Positions 9,458 to 19,418 of a stretch of 64,000 nt of DNA are shown here, piece by piece; positions within the stretch are counted from its first letter, which is position 1; each line of letters starts with the position of its first letter. The position numbers were made by a program, and so were the translations under genes. A model generated the notes under the pieces. The model saw nothing but the letters and a program-made list of their open reading frames with translations. It was not told where the DNA came from and did no database searches. This stretch comes from Inquilinus sp. Marseille-Q2685 (lineage in GTDB: Bacteria; Pseudomonadota; Alphaproteobacteria; DSM-16000; Inquilinaceae), in NCBI RefSeq assembly GCF_916619195.1, contig NZ_CAKAKL010000004.1, positions 319,501 through 383,500 of the forward strand. Reading direction: 5' to 3'.

Positions 9458-10365
9458 TTGACGCGCCGTTCGGTGTCGAAATCGGGATGCACCGGCGCGT
9501 CGACCGGCCGCAGCAGGAAGCGCCGCACGATCTCGCCATAGCCGTGATAGAGCCCGGCGCCGCGCGCGGCGACGGCGGCGGAATCATTGGCGGCGGCGAA
9601 GCGCGGCAGCCGGTACCAGGCGAGGCCCGGCCGAGCGTGATGCGCCACGTGCAGGTTGTTGTTCAGGAACAGGAGCGAGAAGAACGGCCCGGACGCCACC
9701 ACGGCGGTGCGCAGCCCTTCCGGCCCGGCGCGATGCTCGGCGAAGGACCGCAGCAGCGACAGCGAGGTGCCGGCGTAGCAGGTGACGACATAGAGGATCG
9801 GCGAGACGCCGAACCCGACGGTGACCACGGCCAGCACGGCGGCGGCCCCGGCCAGATGCGTCGCCCAGACGATGCGCGCCCTGCGGTCGTGCCGCAGCGC
9901 CGGCAGCTCTTCCGCCCACAGCCCGTACCAGGCCAGGGCCGGTCCGATCAGGAAGCGGCCCAGCAGCGTGCGGTTGAAGCGCAGCACCGCCCGCCCGGCC
10001 GGGCTCAGCGCCGACCATCGGTCGCCGGTGATGTAATAGCTCTCGGGGTCCTCGACCGGCGAGGTCAGGTGGGCGTCGCGATGATGGCGCAGATGCAGGT
10101 CGCGATAGCTGGCATAGGGCAGCCACAGCGACAGGGGCGGCCAGCCGACCGCCGTGTTGATCCGGCGCGACCGGGTCGGATGGCCGTGGATCGTCTCGTG
10201 CTGCAGCGACCCGTGCCAGGCCAGCAGCACCGCGCCGGCCGCGACGAAGAGCGGCGCCGGGATCGCCGCATGGAACCACAGTAGCGCCGCCCAGCCGCCA
10301 TAGACCGCGGCGGCCACCGCCCAGGTCGGTCCTTCGAAATTCGCTCGCTTCGTCGTCTCGGCCAT
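9454..10365 (-). CDS. Membrane fatty-acid desaturase
   Basis: A di-iron membrane desaturase of about 303 residues. The three histidine boxes are visible: HETIHGH at residues 56-62, HLRHH at 91-95 and HVAHH near residue 237. Hydrophobic segments flank the boxes. The start at 10365 is preferred because GGAGAGGA precedes it; the frame is open further upstream into the divergent regulator promoter. The stop overlaps the start of the PhnD-like gene. The divergent XRE regulator probably controls it. The acyl substrate and bond position are unknown. Confidence 0.88.
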   Translation of the reverse strand: MAETTKRANFEGPTWAVAAAVYGGWAALLWFHAAIPAPLFVAAGAVLLAWHGSLQHETIHGHPTRSRRINTAVGWPPLSLWLPYASYRDLHLRHHRDAHLTSPVEDPESYYITGDRWSALSPAGRAVLRFNRTLLGRFLIGPALAWYGLWAEELPALRHDRRARIVWATHLAGAAAVLAVVTVGFGVSPILYVVTCYAGTSLSLLRSFAEHRAGPEGLRTAVVASGPFFSLLFLNNNLHVAHHARPGLAWYRLPRFAAANDSAAVAARGAGLYHGYGEIVRRFLLRPVDAPVHPDFDTERRVK

Positions 10366-10466
10366 AGACCCGTCCTCTCCGGATCCAGGCTGTCGCGAAT
10401 CGGTCATGTCGGACAATGCGATAATGCGCACAAAGCGATGCGATTGGTGTACTTTCATCCAGACCG

Positions 10467-10482
10467 TTGTGAATCCGCACAA
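10467..10482. promoter_or_regulatory. Inverted repeat in the divergent desaturase/regulator region
   Basis: TTGTG-AATCCG-CACAA forms a 5-bp inverted repeat 20 bp upstream of the XRE gene, within the 137-bp region shared with the desaturase. A further GCGCACAA half site lies at about 10427-10434. It is a candidate operator for the XRE regulator. Confidence 0.4.
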
Positions 10483-10502
10483 CTTGCTTCGGAAACTCCG
10501 CA

Positions 10503-11357
10503 ATGGCGCAGTCCCGCCACGAGATGATCGAGACCTTCCGCGCCCGGCTGGAGGAGATCATCGCCGCCTCCGGCCAGAGCCGCAGCGCCTTCGCCGCCGC
10601 GGCCGGGATGGACCGGTCGACCCTGTCGCAGATCCTGTCGCCGGCGAATGACCGGCTGCCGCGGGCCGAGACCCTGGCGGCGATCGCGGCCTCCCGCCAG
10701 GTCAGCATCGACTGGCTGCTGGGGCTGAGCCAGCGCGGGCCCCTCTCCGCCGACATCCTGCCAGAGCGGATGGCGATCGAGCGCGACGCGCAATGGACCG
10801 ACGACGAGCGGCTGATCGCCTGGCACCGGGAGGCGATCGGCTACAAGATCCGCCACGTCCCGACCACCCTGCCCGACATCCTCAAGAACCGCGACGTGAT
10901 CCGGCACGAGCTGGAGCATTTCGCCGGGGCGGGGCCGGAGCAGCGGATCGAGACCGCGGCCGCCCGCCTGGCCTATCAGCGCCGGCCGGAGACCGACATG
11001 GAGGTCTGCAACTCGATCCAGGCGATCGAGGGCTTCGCCCGCGGCGAGGGCATCTGGCACGACCTCGACAGCTCGGTCCGGGCCCGTCAGCTGGACCACA
11101 TGATCGCGCTGGTGGAGGAGCTGTACCCGACCTTCCGCTGGTTCTTCTACGACGGCCGCCAGCATTATTCGGTGCCGGTGACGGTGTTCGGGCCGCTGCG
11201 GGCGGTGCTCTATCTCGGCGGCATGTACTTCCTGTTCAACTCGACCGAGCACATCCGCGCCCTGTCGGAGCATTTCGACAGCCTGATCCGCGGCGCCATC
11301 GTCCAGCCGCCCGACGTCCCCAAGCTGCTGCGCCGGCTGCGGGCGCGGCTGGGGTAG
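10503..11357 (+). CDS. XRE-family regulator with large C-terminal domain
   Basis: The 284-residue protein has a Cro/CI-type helix-turn-helix at about residues 23-80 (SRSAFAAAAGMDRSTLSQIL). It is followed by a 200-residue C-terminal domain that I do not recognise, containing TFRWFFYDGRQHYSVPVTVF and an LGGMYFLFNS segment. The C-terminal part looks like a ligand-sensing fold rather than a second DNA-binding unit. Being divergent from the desaturase with 137 bp between them, it likely senses a lipid or cofactor and controls desaturation. The effector is unknown. Confidence 0.8.
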   Translation: MAQSRHEMIETFRARLEEIIAASGQSRSAFAAAAGMDRSTLSQILSPANDRLPRAETLAAIAASRQVSIDWLLGLSQRGPLSADILPERMAIERDAQWTDDERLIAWHREAIGYKIRHVPTTLPDILKNRDVIRHELEHFAGAGPEQRIETAAARLAYQRRPETDMEVCNSIQAIEGFARGEGIWHDLDSSVRARQLDHMIALVEELYPTFRWFFYDGRQHYSVPVTVFGPLRAVLYLGGMYFLFNSTEHIRALSEHFDSLIRGAIVQPPDVPKLLRRLRARLG

Positions 11358-11476
11358 CGCCGGCCGCGGCAGCCGCGCCGAAGCCTCAACGCTGCCATGT
11401 CGGACTTTTGTGCGCTGCAGCGGCGCCCTATATTCGATCCTCTTCTGACCGATTCCGCTGCCGAAGAGGCGTCGCC

Positions 11477-12685
11477 ATGGGCGAGCGCGCGCATCCTGCC
11501 GTCCCGGCGATCACGCCGGCGATGATGTTCCTGATGGCCGTCGCCTGCGGCGCCATCGTCGCCAACCTGTACTACGCCCAACCGCTGATCGCGCTGATCG
11601 CGCCCTCGGTCGGGCTCGGCGCCGTGGCCGCCAGCCTGGTCGTCACCCTGACCCAGATCGGCTACGGCGTCGGGCTGATCCTGCTGGTGCCGCTGGCCGA
11701 CATGGTCGAGAACCGGCGCCTCGTCGTGCTGACCCTGTCGGGCACGGTGGTCGCGCTGCTGGTCGCCGCCCTGGCGCCGACCGCCGGCGTCTTCCTGTTC
11801 GCGGCGCTGCTGATCGGCCTCAGCTCGGTGGCGGCGCAGATCCTGATCCCGATGGCGGCGCATATGGCGCCCGACGCGATCCGCGGCCGGGTGGTCGGCA
11901 ACATCATGAGCGGCCTGCTGCTGGGCATCCTGCTGGCCCGGCCCTTCGCCAGCGTGGTGGCCGAGCTGTTCGGCTGGCGCGCCATCTTTTTCCTCTCCAC
12001 CCTCCTGATGGCCGGCCTGCTGGCGGTGCTGGCCTGGCGCCTGCCGCAGTACCGGCCGGCCCCGGGCCCCAGCTACGGCCAGGTGCTGCGCTCGCTCGCC
12101 ACCCTGTTCCGCCGCACGCCGATCCTGCAGCGCCGTGCCGCCTACCAGGCCGCGCTGTTCGCCGGGTTCAGCCTGTTCTGGACCGCGGTGCCGCTGGAGC
12201 TGGCCAGCCCGCGCTTCGGCTACAGCCAGGCCGGCATCGCCGTCTTCGCCCTGGTCGGCGCCGCCGGCGCCCTGGCTGCGCCCCTGGCCGGACGCATCGC
12301 CGACCGCGGCTGGACCCGGCCGGCCACCTTCGGCGCCCTGGCCTCGGTCGCCGCCGCCTTCGCCATGGCCTGGGCCGGCGGCGCCGCCGGATCGGTGGTG
12401 CTGCTGGCCGCCGCCGGCATCCTCCTGGACTTCGGGGTGCAGGCCAACATGGTGCTGGGCCAGCGCGCCATCTATGCCCTGGCGCCGGAGGCGCGCGGCC
12501 GGATGAACGGCCTCTATGTCGCCAGCGCCTTCGCCGGCGGCGCCGTCGGCTCCGCCATCGCCAGCGGCACGTTCAGCGCCGGCGGCTGGTCGCTGGTCAG
12601 CTGGGTCGGCCTCGCCTTCCCCGCCGCGGCGCTGCTGCTGTATACGACCGAGTTGTTCTGCCGGCCGGTGCCGCGCCGCGCCTGA
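11477..12685 (+). CDS. MFS transporter
   Basis: A 402-residue Major Facilitator Superfamily permease with about 12 hydrophobic segments. The N-terminus ITPAMMFLMAVACGAIVANLYY and the LYYAQPL segment are typical of the YnfM/YgaY-like drug-proton antiporter branch. The loop between helices 2 and 3 reads PLADMVENRR. The ATG at 11477 follows GAAGAGG. It lies 120 bp after the XRE gene and 28 bp before the ASCH gene, all in one direction. The substrate is unknown. Confidence 0.85.
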   Translation: MGERAHPAVPAITPAMMFLMAVACGAIVANLYYAQPLIALIAPSVGLGAVAASLVVTLTQIGYGVGLILLVPLADMVENRRLVVLTLSGTVVALLVAALAPTAGVFLFAALLIGLSSVAAQILIPMAAHMAPDAIRGRVVGNIMSGLLLGILLARPFASVVAELFGWRAIFFLSTLLMAGLLAVLAWRLPQYRPAPGPSYGQVLRSLATLFRRTPILQRRAAYQAALFAGFSLFWTAVPLELASPRFGYSQAGIAVFALVGAAGALAAPLAGRIADRGWTRPATFGALASVAAAFAMAWAGGAAGSVVLLAAAGILLDFGVQANMVLGQRAIYALAPEARGRMNGLYVASAFAGGAVGSAIASGTFSAGGWSLVSWVGLAFPAAALLLYTTELFCRPVPRRA

Positions 12686-12713
12686 CGGCCGGCCCGCACG
12701 AGGGGAGCCGACC

Positions 12714-13174
12714 GTGAGCGACATCGCCGAGGCCTGGTGGCAGGATCTTCGCCGCACGCGGCCGGATCTCGGCCTGCCCGACCGCTACGACCTCTGGCAT
12801 TTCGGCGACAGCGAGGAACTGGCGCGGGAGCTGCTGGACCTGGTGCTGGCCGGCACCAAGACCGCGACCGCCGGGCTGGTCTGGGGCGCCGACGAGGCCG
12901 GCACGCCGAAGCCGGGCGGCTACAGCCTGATCACCGATTTCGCCGGCATGCCGCATTGCGTGCTGCAGACGGTGGAGGTGCGCGTGCTGCCCTTCGACCA
13001 GGTCGACGCCGCCTTCGCTTACGACGAGGGCGAGGGCGACCGCTCACTGGACTTCTGGCGTGACGCGCATTGGCGCTATTTCGGCCGCCGCTGCGCCGAG
13101 ATCGGCCGCGAGCCGGCGGTCGACATGCCGGTGTTCTGCGAACGCTTCCGCCTGGTCTATCCGGAGCCCCGGGG

Positions 13175-13178
<4 letters not shown>
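12714..13178 (+). CDS. ASCH-domain protein
   Basis: This 154-residue protein belongs to the ASCH domain superfamily, beta-barrel proteins related to PUA domains and associated with RNA or nucleotide binding. The pattern LVLAGTKTATAGL followed by KPGGYSLITDFAG matches the family's K-x-A-T-x-G and nucleic-acid groove segments. The GTG start at 12714 is chosen from the GGGGAG site 8 bp before it. Its TAG stop overlaps the stop of the converging response regulator in a CTAG tetranucleotide. A specific role is not known; related proteins include N4-acetylcytidine amidohydrolase (YqfB). Confidence 0.8.
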
Positions 13179-14629
<1,451 letters not shown>

Positions 14630-14725
14630 CTTCAACAATAGCTCGCAACAAGAATTCGTCTTAAACGCAACGACGTGCCGAGCCTGCCCCATCACGACGA
14701 ACGGTCCGGAGACAGAAAGAGTATC

Positions 14726-16171
14726 ATGATAGGTCCGAAAACGATTCTGATCGATGGAATTTGGAACGGCGCGGAGGATGGCCGCACCATTCCGGTGATC
14801 GACCCGTCCACCGGGGCCGGGTTCGACAGCCTGGCGCGAGGGGGCGCGGCCGAGATCGACGCCGCTGTGCGGGCCGCGCGCCGCGCCTTCGACGAGGGGC
14901 CCTGGGGCCGGATGCCGGCGGTCGAGCGCGGCCGCATCCTGACCCGGATCGGCCGGGCCATCGAGGCGGATTTCGAGACCCTGTGGCGGCTCGAGGCGGC
15001 CGATGCCGGCAAGCCGGTCAAGCAGGCCAAGGCCGACATCACCGCCTGCGCCCGCTATTTCGAGTTCTACGGCGGCGCCTGCGACAAGCACCACGGCACC
15101 AGCATCCCCTATCTCGACGGCTACACCGTGCTGACGGTGAAGGAGCCCTACGGCGTCACCGGGCACGTCATCCCGTGGAACTATCCGGCGCAGATCTTCG
15201 GCCGCACCATCGGCGGCGCCCTGGCCGCCGGCAACGCCTGCGTGCTGAAGCCGGCGGAGGACGCCTGCCTGACGCCGCTGCGCATCGCCCAACTGGCGCT
15301 GGAGGCCGGGCTGCCGCCGGGCGCGCTGAACGTCGTCACCGGCCTGGGCGCCGAGGCCGGCGCGGCGCTGGCGTCGCATCCCGGCATCGACCACATCAGC
15401 TTCACCGGGTCGCCCGCCACCGGCGCCGCGATCCAGGCCGCGGCGGCGCAGTTCAACCGGCCGGTGACGATGGAACTGGGCGGCAAGTCGCCGCAGCTGG
15501 TGTTCGACGACGCCGATGCCGAGGCCGCCCTGCCCTTCGTCACCGCCGCGATCGTGCAGAATGCCGGCCAGACCTGCTCCGCCGGCAGCCGCCTGCTGCT
15601 GCAGGACGGCATCGCCGACGAGTTCCTCTCGGCCCTGGGCGAGCGCTTCAGGGCGCTGGAGACCGGCCCCTGGGACCGCGACCCGGATTGCGGCCCGCTG
15701 ATCAGCGCCCGGCAGCAGGAGCGGGTGCGCGGCCATCTCGACCGCGCCCGGGCCGACGGGCTGCCGGTGCTGGCCGAGGGGCGCCTGTCCCCGAACGCCC
15801 CGGCCGGCGGCTTCTACCAGGTGCCGACGCTGATCGGCGACGTGCCGCCCGGCCACCCGCTGGCGCAGGAGGAGGTGTTCGGTCCGGTGCTGGCGGTGCT
15901 GCGCTTCCGCGACGAGGAGGAGGCGATCCGCCTGGCCAACGGCACCGAGTTCGGCCTGGTCGCCGGGGTCTGGACCCGCGACGGCGCCCGGCAGCTGCGC
16001 TGCGCCCGCCGGGTCCGGGCCGGGCAGGTCTTCGTCAACAACTACGGCGCCGGCGGCGGCGTCGAGCTGCCCTTCGGCGGCATGAAGCGCTCCGGCTTCG
16101 GCCGCGAGAAAGCGATGGAGGGGCTGGATCATTTCAGCGTGACCAAGACCATCGCGATCAAGCACGGATAG
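14726..16171 (+). CDS. NAD(P)-dependent aldehyde dehydrogenase
   Basis: A 481-residue aldehyde dehydrogenase. The oxyanion Asn152 (PWNYPAQ), general base Glu250 (TMELGGKSP) and nucleophile Cys284 (GQTCSAGSR) are all present, so it should be catalytically competent. The C-terminal PFGGMKRSGFGRE is typical of the betaine/gamma-aminobutyraldehyde branch. The ATG at 14726 is chosen because the protein then begins with the usual IDGIWNGAEDG strand; GAAAGAG precedes it. The response regulator is divergent with 96 bp between starts. The substrate is unknown. Confidence 0.9.
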   Translation: MIGPKTILIDGIWNGAEDGRTIPVIDPSTGAGFDSLARGGAAEIDAAVRAARRAFDEGPWGRMPAVERGRILTRIGRAIEADFETLWRLEAADAGKPVKQAKADITACARYFEFYGGACDKHHGTSIPYLDGYTVLTVKEPYGVTGHVIPWNYPAQIFGRTIGGALAAGNACVLKPAEDACLTPLRIAQLALEAGLPPGALNVVTGLGAEAGAALASHPGIDHISFTGSPATGAAIQAAAAQFNRPVTMELGGKSPQLVFDDADAEAALPFVTAAIVQNAGQTCSAGSRLLLQDGIADEFLSALGERFRALETGPWDRDPDCGPLISARQQERVRGHLDRARADGLPVLAEGRLSPNAPAGGFYQVPTLIGDVPPGHPLAQEEVFGPVLAVLRFRDEEEAIRLANGTEFGLVAGVWTRDGARQLRCARRVRAGQVFVNNYGAGGGVELPFGGMKRSGFGREKAMEGLDHFSVTKTIAIKHG

Positions 16172-16190
16172 CTTCAGCCGAGCACTATTC

Positions 16191-16278
16191 TGTCATCCTC
16201 GGGCTTGACCCGAGGATCCAGGGGCAGCCAGAGCAGCTCTTGGTGGCCTGGATTGCCGGGTCAAGCCCGGCAATGACA
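16191..16278. repeat. Dispersed palindromic repeat, family A, copy 1
   Basis: An 88-bp element. TGTCATCCTCGGGCTTGACC at the left and its partner ending CCCGGCAATGACA at the right bracket a short variable centre, with ATCCAGG and CCTGGAT as inner edges. Both arms contain the self-complementary CGGGCTTGACCCG or CCGGGTCAAGCCCGG. It lies 20 bp after the aldehyde dehydrogenase stop. The remaining gap to the SDR gene (16279-16490) shows no other feature. Confidence 0.85.
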
Positions 16279-16490
16279 GGAAGGGGACTGGCACTCGGCG
16301 GCGAAGATCCGCGCCCGGCTCATACCTCCTCGGCGGACATTCGCCTGCTGCCCCGGCCGCCCTGCCCCTATAGTCCGGCCATTCGACGGTCCGGCACTTC
16401 ACCGGAAGAGATGGCGGGCCGGGCGCCAGGCATCGATCGGCGCCCCTCCCGCGGCGCGACCACCACACGACCAGGACAGAGGGACAGGGC

Positions 16491-17243
16491 ATGCGGCTCG
16501 AAGGCAAGGTGGCCATCGTCACCGGCGCGGCGTCGGGGTTCGGTAAGGGCATCGCCGAGCGCTTCGTGCGGGAAGGCGCCAGCGTGCTGGTCGCCGATCT
16601 GTCGGCCGAGGCCGGCGAGGCTGTGGCCGCGGCGCTGAACCAGGAGCGGCCGGGCGCCGCCCGCTTCGTCCGCACCGACGTGTCGCGCGATGCCGATACC
16701 GCGGTCGCCATCGCCACCGCGGTCGAGGCCTTCGGCGGGCTCGACATCGTCGTCAACAACGCCGGCTACACCCATCGCAACAAGCCGATGGCCGAGGTCA
16801 CCGAGGACGAGTTCGACCGCATCTTCGCGGTCAATGTGAAGGCGATCTTCCTGTCGGTGCGGCACGCCGCGCCGCATCTCTCGGCCAAGGGCGGCTCGAT
16901 CCTCAACATCGCCTCGACCGCGGGCATCCGGCCGCGGCCCGGCCTGACCTGGTACAATGCCTCCAAGGGCGCGGTGGTCACCGCCACCAAGTCGATGGCG
17001 GTCGAGCTGGCGCCGAAGATCCGGGTCAACTGCCTGTGCCCGGTGCTGGGCCAGACCGGCCTGACCTCGACCTTCCTCGGCGACGACACGCCGGAGCGGC
17101 GGGCCCAGTTCCTGGCGACCATCCCGCTCGGCCGCATGAGCACGCCCGAGGACATCGCCAACGCCGCCCTCTACCTGTCCTCCGACGAGGCCTCGATGGT
17201 CACCGGCGTGGCGCTGGAAATCGACGGCGGCCGCTGCATCTGA
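16491..17243 (+). CDS. Short-chain dehydrogenase/reductase
   Basis: A 250-residue classical SDR that reduces or oxidises a carbonyl/alcohol pair with NAD(P). It shows the TGAASGFGKG cofactor loop (residues 11-20), NNAG at 89-92, and the catalytic set Ser142, Tyr155 and Lys159 (YNASK). The C-terminus MVTGVALEIDGGRC is typical of the FabG/glucose-dehydrogenase-like group. Asp36 after the second strand suggests preference for NAD. It stands alone between the repeat and kup. The substrate is unknown. Confidence 0.9.
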   Translation: MRLEGKVAIVTGAASGFGKGIAERFVREGASVLVADLSAEAGEAVAAALNQERPGAARFVRTDVSRDADTAVAIATAVEAFGGLDIVVNNAGYTHRNKPMAEVTEDEFDRIFAVNVKAIFLSVRHAAPHLSAKGGSILNIASTAGIRPRPGLTWYNASKGAVVTATKSMAVELAPKIRVNCLCPVLGQTGLTSTFLGDDTPERRAQFLATIPLGRMSTPEDIANAALYLSSDEASMVTGVALEIDGGRCI

Positions 17244-17380
17244 GAGGCCGGACGCAGCCGGGGCTTGCCTCGGCGCGTCGATCCCCGCACCCTCGGCGCT
17301 CAGGGCAGCGAGGGGGCATAGGCATGCATGCCAGCAACGGCCGGGTTGTCGACGATGCGCCATCCGACTAGGAAGGCGCG

Positions 17381-19267
17381 ATGACGACCCTCGCTACCGA
17401 CTCGCGCGACGGCCAATCGCTCGCCCCCAAGCTGCTCGGCGTCATTGGCGTCGTGTATGGCGACATCGGCACCAGCCCGCTCTACACCATCCGGGAATGC
17501 TTCACCCATCCCGGGGCGCCCGGCGTCTCCGAGGGGGCGGTGCTGGGGGTGCTGTCGCTGATCTTCTGGGCGACGACGCTGATCATCACGGTCAAGTACG
17601 TCTCCTTCGTGATGCGCGCCGACAACCGCGGCGAGGGCGGCGTTCTGGCCTTGACCGCGCTGGCCTTCCGGGCCCGCCGCGGGAAGAGATGGGGCCACTT
17701 CATCGTCCTGCTGGGCATCATCGGCGCGGCGCTGTTCTACGGCGACGGCGTGATCACCCCGGCGATCTCGGTGCTCAGCGCGGTGGAGGGGCTGGGGATC
17801 GCGACCCCGGTCTTCGACCCCTACATCCTGCCGCTGACCCTCGTCATCCTGACCCTGATCTTCATGGTCCAGGCGCATGGCACGGCCAAGGTCGGCTCGG
17901 CCTTCGGCCCGATCATGTGCCTGTGGTTCCTGGTCATCGGCCTGCTGGGTGCCGCCCAGATCGTGAACCGGCCGGACGTGCTGGCGGCGATCTGGCCGAA
18001 CCACGCGGTCGAGCTGTTCTTCACCAGCCCCTGGGCGGCCATCGTCGTGCTCGGCTCGGTCGTGCTGGCCGTCACCGGCGGCGAGGCGCTCTACGCCGAT
18101 ATGGGCCATTTCGGCCGCGGCCCGATCCGCATCGCCTGGGTCAGCTTCGTCTGGCCGGCCCTGCTGCTGAACTATTTCGGCCAGGGCGCGCTCCTGATCG
18201 AGAACCCGGCGGCGATCGAATCGCCCTTCTACCTGCTGACCCCCTCCTGGGGCCTCTACCCGATGGTGATCCTGGCCACCATGGCGACGGTGATCGCCTC
18301 CCAGGCCGTGATCTCCGGCGCCTTCTCGGTCAGCCAGCAGGCGGCCCAGCTCGGCTACATGCCGCGGCTCGAGATCCGCCACACCTCGGCCGAGGAGAAG
18401 GGCCAGATCTACATCTCGCGGATCAACTGGTCGCTCTACGCCGCGGTCGTCATCCTGGTGGTCGGCTTCGGCTCCTCCAGCGCCCTGGCCGGGGCCTACG
18501 GCATCGCCGTCACCGGCACCATGGCGGTGACCAGCGTGCTGGCCTATCTGGTCGCCCGCCACCGCTGGGGCTGGAGCCGCTGGACCGCGCTGCCGCTGTT
18601 CGCGCTGTTCCTGGCCATCGACCTCGCCTTCTTCGGCGCCAACACCATCAAGATCCTGCATGGCGGCTGGTTCCCGCTGGTCCTGGCGGTGGCGCTGACG
18701 ACGCTGATGTGGGTCTGGCGCAAGGGCCGCGAGATCCTGTACCGGCGGCGCTATCGCGACGCCATCCCGCTGGCCACCTTCGTCGACGGCAAGATGTACA
18801 AGCGGGCGCACCGCGTGCCCGGCACCGGCATCTTCATGACCGGCAATGTCGGCGTCGTGCCCTTCGCCCTGCTGCACAACCTGAAGCACAACAAGATCAT
18901 CCACGAGCGCGTGGTGCTGCTGAAGGTCGAGACCACGGACGAGCCGCGGGTCGACGACGACCAGCGCATCGAGATCAAGGATCTCGGCGACGGCTTCTAC
19001 ACGGTGATCGTGCGCTACGGCTTCCAGCAGCAGCCGGACGTCCCGCGGGCGCTGGCCGCCTGCGCCGCCAAGGGCCTCGGCTTCAACATGGCCGACACGT
19101 CGTTCTTCATGAGCCGGGAGTATTTCGTGCCGTCGCCGCGGCCGGAGCTGCCGCCCTGGCAGGAGTGGCTGTTCATCCTGATGTCGAACAACGCGCTGAG
19201 CGCCACGGAGTTCTTCCGCATCCCGGCCAACCGGGCGGTGGAGCTGGGCTCGCATCTGGAGATCTGA
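17381..19267 (+). CDS. kup: Kup potassium uptake permease
   Basis: A 628-residue K+/H+ symporter of the KUP/HAK/KT family (E. coli Kup has 622 residues). It begins LLGVIGVVYGDIGTSPLYTIRE, the family's signature first helix, and contains GGVLALTAL and the FYGDGVITPAIS helix. About 12 membrane segments are followed by a cytoplasmic C-terminal domain (about 460-628). AGGAAG precedes the ATG. A palindromic insertion follows immediately after the stop codon. Confidence 0.95.
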   Translation: MTTLATDSRDGQSLAPKLLGVIGVVYGDIGTSPLYTIRECFTHPGAPGVSEGAVLGVLSLIFWATTLIITVKYVSFVMRADNRGEGGVLALTALAFRARRGKRWGHFIVLLGIIGAALFYGDGVITPAISVLSAVEGLGIATPVFDPYILPLTLVILTLIFMVQAHGTAKVGSAFGPIMCLWFLVIGLLGAAQIVNRPDVLAAIWPNHAVELFFTSPWAAIVVLGSVVLAVTGGEALYADMGHFGRGPIRIAWVSFVWPALLLNYFGQGALLIENPAAIESPFYLLTPSWGLYPMVILATMATVIASQAVISGAFSVSQQAAQLGYMPRLEIRHTSAEEKGQIYISRINWSLYAAVVILVVGFGSSSALAGAYGIAVTGTMAVTSVLAYLVARHRWGWSRWTALPLFALFLAIDLAFFGANTIKILHGGWFPLVLAVALTTLMWVWRKGREILYRRRYRDAIPLATFVDGKMYKRAHRVPGTGIFMTGNVGVVPFALLHNLKHNKIIHERVVLLKVETTDEPRVDDDQRIEIKDLGDGFYTVIVRYGFQQQPDVPRALAACAAKGLGFNMADTSFFMSREYFVPSPRPELPPWQEWLFILMSNNALSATEFFRIPANRAVELGSHLEI

Positions 19268-19408
19268 GAGACCGTTCGGAAATGCTACTGGCGCGGCCGT
19301 CTGACGGCGGTTTCTCCGCTTCCGGTGCTCACGCACCTATGTGCGCTGCGCTCCGGTTCTCGAAACCACCGCCAGCCGACTCGCGCCAGCGCATTTCCGA
19401 ACGGTCTC
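19268..19408. mobile_element. MITE-like palindromic insertion with 5-bp target duplication
   Basis: A 141-bp element whose ends GAGACCGTTCGGAAATGC (19268-19285) and GCATTTCCGAACGGTCTC (19391-19408) are perfect inverted repeats. CTGGCGCG (19288-19295) pairs with CGCGCCAG (19382-19389), and most of the interior is also complementary. TCTGA occurs directly on both sides (19263-19267 and 19409-19413), as expected for a target-site duplication. It encodes nothing. It lies between the convergent kup and dctM genes and may also act as a bidirectional transcription stop. Confidence 0.75.
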
Positions 19409-19418
19409 TCTGAGCCCC

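Noticed and set aside
14667-14680. Possible sigma-54 promoter (CGGCAC...TTGC) before the response regulator
   Set aside because: The GG-to-GC spacing is one base short of the strict -24/-12 distance and the first base differs.
14630-16165. Open minus-strand frame antisense to the aldehyde dehydrogenase, continuous with the response regulator
   Set aside because: The added sequence lies over a clear plus-strand enzyme and has no domain; long antisense frames are expected at this GC content.
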